Of a stretch of DNA of 10,337 nt, positions 5,576 to 10,337 are shown one piece after another; position 1 is the first letter of the stretch; every line of letters starts with the position of its first letter. The DNA is from Desulfarculus sp. (GTDB taxonomy: Bacteria; Desulfobacterota; Desulfarculia; Desulfarculales; Desulfarculaceae): positions 1-10,337 of the forward strand of contig JAIUYB010000043.1 in the NCBI GenBank assembly GCA_020216625.1, read 5' to 3'. Under the pieces are notes generated by a model. It had not been told where the DNA came from and did no database searches. It worked only from the letters and a program-made list of their open reading frames with translations. The position numbers were made by a program, and so were the translations under genes.

Positions 5576-6229
5576 ATGTCGCTGGCCCAAATCGGCTTCG
5601 ACCGCTATCAACGCTTCCGCGCCGCGGCGGACCTGATCCGGGGTCTGGCTTTGGAACCCGGCCAGGAAGTCCTGGACGTGGGCTCCCACGACGCCGCCTT
5701 CGCCGCCTTTCTGCCCGACCATAGAGTCACCCCCTGCGAGCGAATCATCCGGCCGCCGGACCAGGGCCTGCCTTGGGCCGAGGGCGCGGTGCCGGTGGTC
5801 AGCGCCCTGGACGTGCTGGAGCATGTGGCGCCGGACGAGCGCGAGTTCTTTCTGACCGAGCTGGCCCGGGTGGCCTCCCGAGCGGTGGTGCTGGGCTTTC
5901 CCGCGCCCCAGGCCGCGGCGGCCGAGGATCTGGTGTTGCGGCTCACCGGCAGCCCCTGGCTGGAGCAGCACCGCGCCCATGGCCTGCCAGATCCGGCCCT
6001 GGTGGAGACGATTCTGGACCGCCTGGGCTTGGCCTGGCAACGCCTGCCCAACGCCTGCCTACCATCCTGGACCGCCATGATGCTGTTGATGTATGGCGTC
6101 CAGGACCAGGCGGTTCGGGGCCAGATCAGCGAGTTCTTCAACCATAACTACTACGCCCTGGAGAACCGCGAGCCGGCCTACCGCTATATTTATCTGTGCC
6201 AAAAGCCCGGAACCGAGGGCCATGCTTGA
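5576..6229 (+). CDS. Class I SAM-dependent methyltransferase (Methyltransf_11-like)
   Basis: Protein of 217 residues. SAM-binding motif I is VLDVGSHDAAF (32-42), less canonical than VLDVGCGxG because SHDA replaces the usual glycine-rich turn. The downstream acidic motif LDVLEHV (78-84) is typical of Methyltransf_11/23 enzymes. The later EQHRAHGLPDP stretch resembles methyltransferases often found with glycosyltransferase genes, but no such genes are here, so the substrate is unknown. No membrane helix is evident. The ATG at 5576 lies 11 nt after the previous stop with a weak AAAGGCGG ribosome-binding site; the frame is open far upstream, but that stretch overlaps the carbonic-anhydrase gene. 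Its stop overlaps the next start by 8 nt (ATGCTTGA), implying coupled translation. Confidence 0.8.
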   Translation: MSLAQIGFDRYQRFRAAADLIRGLALEPGQEVLDVGSHDAAFAAFLPDHRVTPCERIIRPPDQGLPWAEGAVPVVSALDVLEHVAPDEREFFLTELARVASRAVVLGFPAPQAAAAEDLVLRLTGSPWLEQHRAHGLPDPALVETILDRLGLAWQRLPNACLPSWTAMMLLMYGVQDQAVRGQISEFFNHNYYALENREPAYRYIYLCQKPGTEGHA

Positions 6230-7343
6230 TCCGGCCGCCGATCTGGCCGAGCCCTGGCGGGGCCTGGCCGGCCAGGTCTTGGCCAACTGCCGCCGGGCCG
6301 ACGCCGAGGTGGCGGGGCGTTTCTCGCTCTGCGGGCTCTTGCTGCGCCTGCGCAACCTCTACAAATGGGAGCACGGCCTGCCGCCCTGGCAAGAACCCGA
6401 GCCGGCCGCGGCCCTGGAGTGGGTGGGCCGGCGCGAGGATCTCTGGCTGGAGATCATGGAGGAGGAGCCCCAGCCCCTGAGCCTCCCCGGCCAGGACTTC
6501 GACCCCTTCGACAGCGACGGGGTCAACGCGGCCCTAAGGGGTCAGGGCCTGGTCTATGGCGCGGGTCGGGCCGGGGGGCTGTTGCCGGTTTTTTTCCTGG
6601 GTCGGCTGGAGAACCGCCAGGTGGTGGAGGGCCAGGAGGTCTGCTACGTCGGCGCGGAGCTGGGACGCGACATCTTCTTCCTGCCCGGTCTGCGCCAGGA
6701 CGGCCGCATCTACCTGCGCCGGGAGCCTCTGGGCTTCCTGCTCTGGGACAAGCTGGCCGATCCCCGCGCCAGCCTGGCCCCGTTCTTGGAACTAGCCCTG
6801 GCCGGTCACGGCCTGCGCCGCCGGGATCTGTTGGCCAACCCTTCCTGGGAGGTTTTCGAGCCCCTGTTGCGGGGCGAGCAGGACACCGTGCTCTGGCACG
6901 AATTGGGCGAGGCCGACAGCGGTGACGCGGCCCGGGAGCTGATGCTGTGGGCCGTGGAGCAATATCCGGCCAGTGATTTGGAGCACTTCGTGCGGGGGGT
7001 GAAGGACCTGCTGGCCGACACCGGCCCCCGGGGGCGCCTGGCGCGGATCATCGCCGCCGGCGCGGTGGGCAACCTGGGCTTCTACCCGGCCTGGTTGGCC
7101 GGCTTCCCCCGCCTGCTCTTTCCGGAGGCGGACGCGGCCATCCTGCAATTCGGCCGCGACGGAGACTGGGCCGGGGTGGAGGAGGCGCGGCGGCTGGGCT
7201 GGGAGCGGGGCAGGCAGGCCCTGGAGCGGCTGACGGACCTGGCCGGCAGCGGCTTGGCCCCGGAGATGCTCTTGGCCCGGGCGCGGCGAGAGATCATCAA
7301 CCCCCTGACCGGAGGACGCACCCCGCCGCCCCGGCCGGATTAG
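6222..7343 (+). CDS. Conserved hypothetical protein, function unknown
   Basis: Protein of 373 residues, rich in Leu, Arg, Glu and Trp, with no signal peptide, membrane helix or catalytic motif that I recognise. Segments such as LCGLLLRLRNLYKWEHGLPPW near the start (in part), FDPFDSDGVNAAL, and a C-terminal region RARREIINPLTGG look like a globular, largely helical cytoplasmic protein. From memory it resembles the uncharacterised 'Sfum_1244 family' seen in deltaproteobacteria, but I cannot verify this. The start at 6222 (GAGGG just upstream) was chosen over in-frame starts further upstream because it gives the ATGCTTGA overlap with the methyltransferase stop, which argues for co-translation and a linked function. 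The 78 nt after it (7344-7421) show no convincing plus-strand terminator. Confidence 0.75.
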   Translation: MLDPAADLAEPWRGLAGQVLANCRRADAEVAGRFSLCGLLLRLRNLYKWEHGLPPWQEPEPAAALEWVGRREDLWLEIMEEEPQPLSLPGQDFDPFDSDGVNAALRGQGLVYGAGRAGGLLPVFFLGRLENRQVVEGQEVCYVGAELGRDIFFLPGLRQDGRIYLRREPLGFLLWDKLADPRASLAPFLELALAGHGLRRRDLLANPSWEVFEPLLRGEQDTVLWHELGEADSGDAARELMLWAVEQYPASDLEHFVRGVKDLLADTGPRGRLARIIAAGAVGNLGFYPAWLAGFPRLLFPEADAAILQFGRDGDWAGVEEARRLGWERGRQALERLTDLAGSGLAPEMLLARARREIINPLTGGRTPPPRPD

Positions 7344-7379
7344 GGGGCCGAGCGGGCTGAGAGGCTGGACATGGGCCGC

Positions 7380-7412
7380 GGAAAAGGCCGGCTGGCGGCG
7401 CGTTGACGCCGG
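7380..7412 (-). terminator. Possible weak intrinsic terminator after infA
   Basis: On the minus strand CCGGC (7412-7408) can pair with GCCGG (7392-7388) across a 15-nt loop, followed by CCTTTTCC. The stem is only 5 bp and the T-run is 4 nt, so the call is tentative; an alternative CGGCG/CGCCG stem competes with it. Confidence 0.3.
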
Positions 7413-7421
7413 GGAGAGGCC

Positions 7422-7640
7422 TTACTTGAGCCGGTAGGTGATCAGACCGTGGGTGAGGTCGTAGGGCGAGACGCTGACCCGCACCCGATCCCCCACCAGG
7501 ACCTTGATCTTGAAGCGTTTCATGCGACCGGACAGCACCGCGCGCAGGGTGTGTCCTTGTTCGGTCACCACTTCCATCTGACCGCCACCCAGAGTGCGGG
7601 TGACCTCGCCCTCCAGATGGATTAAATCGTCACGGCTCAA
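7422..7640 (-). CDS. infA: Translation initiation factor IF-1 (TTG start)
   Basis: Protein of 72 residues, exactly IF-1 length, with the S1/OB-fold pattern: an EGEVTRTLGGGQMEV strand pair, GHTLRAVLSGRM, VLVGDRVRV and the hallmark SPYDLTHGLITYRLK end. IF-1 binds the ribosomal A site with IF-2 and IF-3 during initiation. The only start that keeps this length is TTG at 7640, with GAGGAG 5 nt upstream. Relative to E. coli IF-1, the conserved AHISGKMRKNYIRI segment reads AVLSGRMKRFKIKV, so this may be a second, diverged infA copy rather than the one usually found in the ribosomal-protein cluster; that cannot be tested here. Divergent from rpmB, with a promoter at 7694-7722. Confidence 0.93.
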   Translation of the reverse strand: MSRDDLIHLEGEVTRTLGGGQMEVVTEQGHTLRAVLSGRMKRFKIKVLVGDRVRVSVSPYDLTHGLITYRLK

Positions 7641-7693
7641 GCGAACTCCTCGGCAACGGGTTTTCTGGCCAAAGGGATGGATTCAGCCTGGTA

Positions 7694-7722
7694 ATAATGC
7701 CATGGGGCGCGGGAATGGTCAA
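7694..7722 (-). promoter_or_regulatory. Sigma70-type promoter for infA
   Basis: On the minus strand TTGACC (7722-7717), 17-nt spacer, CATTAT (7699-7694). The start point would be near 7687, giving a leader of about 47 nt before the TTG start codon. Near-consensus elements with ideal spacing. Confidence 0.6.
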
Positions 7723-7755
7723 GGGGCGCGGGGATGTGTGCCCCCGCGGCGCGCC

Positions 7756-7787
7756 GGGCGGGGGGGGCGAGGCGGGGGCGGGGCGGG
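7756..7787 (+). other. Strong G-quadruplex-forming tract in the infA/rpmB control region
   Basis: Consecutive G-runs of 3, 8, 5, 4 and 3 are separated by loops of 1 to 6 nt (GGG-C-G8-CGAGGC-G5-C-G4-C-GGG). This satisfies the canonical four-run quadruplex rule with redundancy. It lies 34 nt upstream of the rpmB -35 and also upstream of the divergent infA promoter. The next-nearest sequence, GGCGCGCC at 7748-7755, is a perfect palindrome. Folding is predicted from sequence only. Confidence 0.6.
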
Positions 7788-7821
7788 CGGCTATGGCCGT
7801 AAATTTCGGGGAAAACGGGGC

Positions 7822-7850
7822 TTGCCAGGCGTGGCGCGGGGCGGTATATT
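7822..7850 (+). promoter_or_regulatory. Sigma70-type promoter for rpmB
   Basis: TTGCCA (7822-7827), 17-nt spacer, TATATT (7845-7850). Both hexamers are close to consensus, consistent with a highly expressed ribosomal-protein gene. Transcription would start near 7857, leaving a leader of about 63 nt that contains an imperfect GGCCC/GGGCC hairpin. Confidence 0.7.
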
Positions 7851-7919
7851 TCCCCGGTCACAGTGCATGGTTCGGCCCCGGATGCTCGCGGGCCCCACGA
7901 TAGCGCCAGGAGGTTTATC

Positions 7920-8111
7920 ATGAGCCAGGTCTGCGAGATCTGCGGCAAGCACCCCCAGGTGGGCTTCAACGTCAGCCACGCCCACAACAAGACCAAGCGT
8001 CGCTTCAATCCCAATCTGCAGCGCGTCCGCAGCCTGGAAAACGGTCAGGTGCGCCGCATCCGGGTCTGCACCCGCTGCCTGCGCTCGGGCAAGGTGGTCA
8101 AGCCCGCCTAG
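7920..8111 (+). CDS. rpmB: Large-subunit ribosomal protein L28 (zinc-ribbon form)
   Basis: Protein of 63 residues beginning [10 protein letters not shown], with the L28 core [17 protein letters not shown] and ending [14 protein letters not shown]. Two CxxC pairs (Cys5/Cys8 and Cys50/Cys53) make this the zinc-binding C+ form of L28. It binds 23S rRNA in the 50S subunit. The ATG at 7920 has a perfect AGGAGG (7908-7913) 6 nt upstream, a strong initiation site. It is a single-gene transcript: own promoter at 7822-7850 and own terminator at 8143-8171, divergent from infA and convergent with the Rel/SpoT gene. Confidence 0.97.
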   Translation: MSQVCEICGKHPQVGFNVSHAHNKTKRRFNPNLQRVRSLENGQVRRIRVCTRCLRSGKVVKPA

Positions 8112-8142
8112 CCCCCGCCGTCAGTTTTGCGGCATCGCATCA

Positions 8143-8171
8143 GGGAGGCCCGCCGGGCCTCCCTTGCTTTT
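8143..8171 (+). terminator. Intrinsic terminator of rpmB
   Basis: GGGAGGCCC-GCC-GGGCCTCCC is a perfect 9-bp GC-rich stem with a 3-nt loop, followed by TTGCTTTT. It lies 31 nt after the rpmB stop. On the minus strand no T-run follows the stem, so it mainly serves rpmB, though the stem may also hinder read-through from the convergent Rel/SpoT gene. Confidence 0.85.
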
Positions 8172-8185
8172 GCCTCGCCCGGCCC

Positions 8186-10321
8186 TTAGCCATCGGCGAT
8201 CAGCCGTCGCACGTTATCCACGCCCTTGATGCGCTTAAGGTCGCCCAGCACCTCGCCCAACTGCTTGGCGTCGCGCACCTGGATGGTGAAGGTGGCCACG
8301 CCCCCGTGGGCGTCGGCGTCGGTGATGTTGATGTTGCGCACCTTAAGCGCCTGGGCCAGGTCGGCCAGCAAACCTTGGCGGTTGTTGCTTTCGACCCGGA
8401 TGCGCACCGGGCGCAGGTCCTCGTGCGCAAAGTCCCACTCCACCTCCACCCGGCGGGCCGGCTCCACCGAGGCCAGGACCGGGCAGTCGGCGTGGTGCAC
8501 GCTCACTCCCCGGCCCCGGGTGATGAAACCCGCGATGGGATCGCCGCGCAACGGACCACAGCACTTGGCGAAACGGATCAAGACATCATCCTCGCCCCGG
8601 ACCTTGATGCCATTGACCGGCCGCTTGCTGCGCAGCCGGGCCAGGGAGCGCTCCAGAATGCCGGGCTTGCGCTCCGGCTCGGCCGGTTTGGGCAACACCC
8701 GGTTGGTGACCAAGCGGGGGCTGATCTTGCCGTAGGCGATGGCGGCCAAGAGATGATCCTGATCCTTGAACGAGAAGTCGGCCACCACCGGATCCAAGCG
8801 GCCGTCCTTGCTCACCGCGTTCAGGGTCAGGTTGTGCTTGCGCAATTCGCGGTCCAGGAGCTCGCGTCCCAGGCTCACCGCCCGGTCCCGCTCCTGGTCG
8901 CGGATGAAGGCCCGGATCTTGGAGCGGGCCCGGCCGCTGACCACGAACTTCAGCCAGTCCTTGCTGGGCACGTGGTTGGCCTGGGTGATGACCTCCACCT
9001 GGTCGCCGGTGGACAACTCGTGGCGCAAAGGCACCATGCGGCCGTTGACCTTGGCCCCCACGCACTGGTGGCCCACCTCGGTGTGGATGGAGTAGGCGAA
9101 GTCCACCGGGGTGGCCCCCCGGGGCAGCTCCTTCACCTCGCCGGTGGGGGTGAATACGAAAATCTCCTCGGGGTAGAGGTCCATGCGCAGGGATTGCATG
9201 TACTCCGAGGGGTCCTCCAGGTCCCGTTGCCACTCCAACAGCCGCCGCAGCCAGGAGAAACGCTTCTCCTCGGCCTCGTCGCTGCCGCCCTGCTCCTTGT
9301 ACTGCCAGTGGGCGGCGATGCCCTCCTCGGCCACCCGGTGCATCTCCTCGGTGCGGATCTGCACCTCCATGCGCTGGCCCATGGGACCCACCACCGCGGT
9401 GTGCAGCGACTGGTACATGTTGGGTTTGGGCATGCCGATGTAGTCGCGGAAGCGCCCCGGGATGGGTTTCCAGAGGCTGTGCACCAGGCCCAGGGCCTCG
9501 TAGCAATCCTTGAGCGAATCCACGATCACCCGGAAGGCGATCAGGTCGTACAGGCCGTCGATATCGACCCCGCGGCGCAGCATCTTCTGGTAGATGCTGT
9601 AGAAATGCTTGGGCCGGCCATCCACGCGGCAGCTCAGGCCGTGGGCCTCCATGGCCGTTTTCAGGGTTTGCTTAACCTCGCTGATGAAGGCCTCGCGCTC
9701 GCTCTTGCGGGTGGCGACCCCTTCCTTGATGCGCTGGTAAGTTTGGGGATCCAGGTAGTAGAGGGCCAGATCCTCCAGCTCGGCCTGCCAGCGCCGCACC
9801 CCCAGGCGGTGGGCCATTGGGGCGTAAATATCCAGTGTTTCCTGGGCGATGGCCCGTTGCTTCTCAATCGGCATGAAGCCCAGGGTGCGCATGTTGTGCA
9901 GGCGGTCGGCCAGTTTGAGCAAGAGCACCCGGATGTCGCTGGCCATGGCCAGGATCATCTTGCGCAGGGATTCGGCCTGGCGCTGCTGCTTGGCCGGGGC
10001 CGAGAGCAGGTTGATCTTGGTCACTCCGTCCACCAGGGTCGCCACCTCCGGACCCAAAAGCTCCTGGATCTGCTCCTTGGTGGCGGTGGTGTCCTCCACG
10101 GTGTCGTGCAGCAGGGCGGCGCAGATGCTGGCCACGTCCAGGTGCATCTCGGCCATCAGGGCGGCCACGGCCAGGGGATGGGAGAGGTAGGGCTCGCCGG
10201 ACTTGCGCAACTGGCCGGCGTGAACCTTGGCCGAGAAGACGTAGGCCTTCATCACCGCGCCCACGTCGGCCTGGGGGTGGTATTCCTTGATGGCGTCGAT
10301 GATTTCGTTGATGCGCACCAT
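8186..10321 (-). CDS. relA/spoT: Bifunctional (p)ppGpp synthetase/hydrolase (RelA/SpoT family)
   Basis: Protein of 711 residues, full length for a long RSH enzyme. The HD hydrolase domain is intact (SHPLAVAA, LLHDTVEDT with His72/Asp73 and Glu76/Asp77, KLADRLHNMRT). The synthetase domain follows (GRPKHFYSIYQKM from 235, DLIAFRVIV, MPKPNMYQSLHT, MEVQIRT with Glu319), then TGS (about 387-446, IFVFTPTGEVKELPRGATPVDFAYSIHT in part), the conserved-cysteine domain (FAKCCGPLRGD, Cys587/Cys588, VHHADCP) and a C-terminal ACT domain (about 640-708). Both active sites look competent, so it should make and degrade (p)ppGpp, the stringent-response alarmone, and bind stalled ribosomes. The synthetase motif that is RxKD in bifunctional enzymes reads RFRD (290-293). 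The ATG at 10321 is preceded by AGGCGG at a rather long 10-nt spacing; its promoter is outside the window. Confidence 0.96.
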   Translation of the reverse strand: MVRINEIIDAIKEYHPQADVGAVMKAYVFSAKVHAGQLRKSGEPYLSHPLAVAALMAEMHLDVASICAALLHDTVEDTTATKEQIQELLGPEVATLVDGVTKINLLSAPAKQQRQAESLRKMILAMASDIRVLLLKLADRLHNMRTLGFMPIEKQRAIAQETLDIYAPMAHRLGVRRWQAELEDLALYYLDPQTYQRIKEGVATRKSEREAFISEVKQTLKTAMEAHGLSCRVDGRPKHFYSIYQKMLRRGVDIDGLYDLIAFRVIVDSLKDCYEALGLVHSLWKPIPGRFRDYIGMPKPNMYQSLHTAVVGPMGQRMEVQIRTEEMHRVAEEGIAAHWQYKEQGGSDEAEEKRFSWLRRLLEWQRDLEDPSEYMQSLRMDLYPEEIFVFTPTGEVKELPRGATPVDFAYSIHTEVGHQCVGAKVNGRMVPLRHELSTGDQVEVITQANHVPSKDWLKFVVSGRARSKIRAFIRDQERDRAVSLGRELLDRELRKHNLTLNAVSKDGRLDPVVADFSFKDQDHLLAAIAYGKISPRLVTNRVLPKPAEPERKPGILERSLARLRSKRPVNGIKVRGEDDVLIRFAKCCGPLRGDPIAGFITRGRGVSVHHADCPVLASVEPARRVEVEWDFAHEDLRPVRIRVESNNRQGLLADLAQALKVRNINITDADAHGGVATFTIQVRDAKQLGEVLGDLKRIKGVDNVRRLIADG

Positions 10322-10337
10322 GATCGGCGCACCGCCT

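Noticed and set aside
7637..8014. 125-codon minus-strand open frame opposite rpmB, opening with a hydrophobic stretch
   Set aside because: It is antisense to the well-supported L28 gene and its promoter, lacks a ribosome-binding site and matches no family I know.
1..10337. CRISPR arrays, insertion sequences, tRNAs, attachment sites or defence genes
   Set aside because: Reading both strands I found no regularly spaced repeats, no transposase or integrase motifs, and no tRNA-like clover-leaf; composition is uniform apart from the AT-rich island at 190-257.

Overview
The window looks like chromosomal core DNA from a motile, high-GC Gram-negative bacterium, most likely a Desulfobacterota/deltaproteobacterial lineage. 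This rests on a PomA/MotA-type stator operon, a lipobox lipoprotein, a single long bifunctional Rel/SpoT protein, and a conserved hypothetical that I associate (from memory only) with sulfate-reducer-type genomes. The organism call is inference. I see no mobile element, CRISPR array, tRNA or rRNA.

Region 1 (1-4945, all minus strand). A probable promoter at 4917-4945 drives an operon read right to left. It encodes a membrane-anchored M23/LytM peptidase, a ChaN-type lipoprotein fused to a C-terminal PDZ domain, MotA, MotB and a PilZ c-di-GMP receptor. chaN-motA are 3 nt apart, motA-motB overlap by 8 nt, and motB-pilZ overlap by 38 nt because pilZ starts at a TTG with a perfect AGGAGG. The operon therefore joins envelope or peptidoglycan functions to the flagellar stator and a c-di-GMP brake or adaptor. 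Beyond an AT-rich 156-nt spacer, the 5' part of a STAS-domain gene runs off the left edge.

Region 2 (4963-7343, plus strand). A divergent promoter drives a gamma-carbonic-anhydrase-type hexapeptide protein, a class I SAM-dependent methyltransferase and a 373-residue conserved hypothetical. The last two overlap by 8 nt (ATGCTTGA).

Region 3 (7380-8171). infA (IF-1, TTG start, minus) and rpmB (zinc-ribbon L28, plus) diverge from a 279-nt spacer. The spacer holds two good sigma70-type promoters and a very strong G-quadruplex-forming tract. rpmB ends at a clear intrinsic terminator.

Region 4 (8186-10321, minus). A full-length bifunctional (p)ppGpp synthetase/hydrolase with HD, synthetase, TGS, conserved-cysteine and ACT regions. 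It converges on rpmB, and its promoter lies outside the window.

I did not find a clearly new defence or mobile system. The most interesting points are the MotB/PilZ overlap with its A8 slippery tract, the unusual M23-ChaN/PDZ-MotAB-PilZ grouping, the ChaN-PDZ fusion, the two G-quadruplex tracts and the TTG-started, divergently arranged IF-1 gene.
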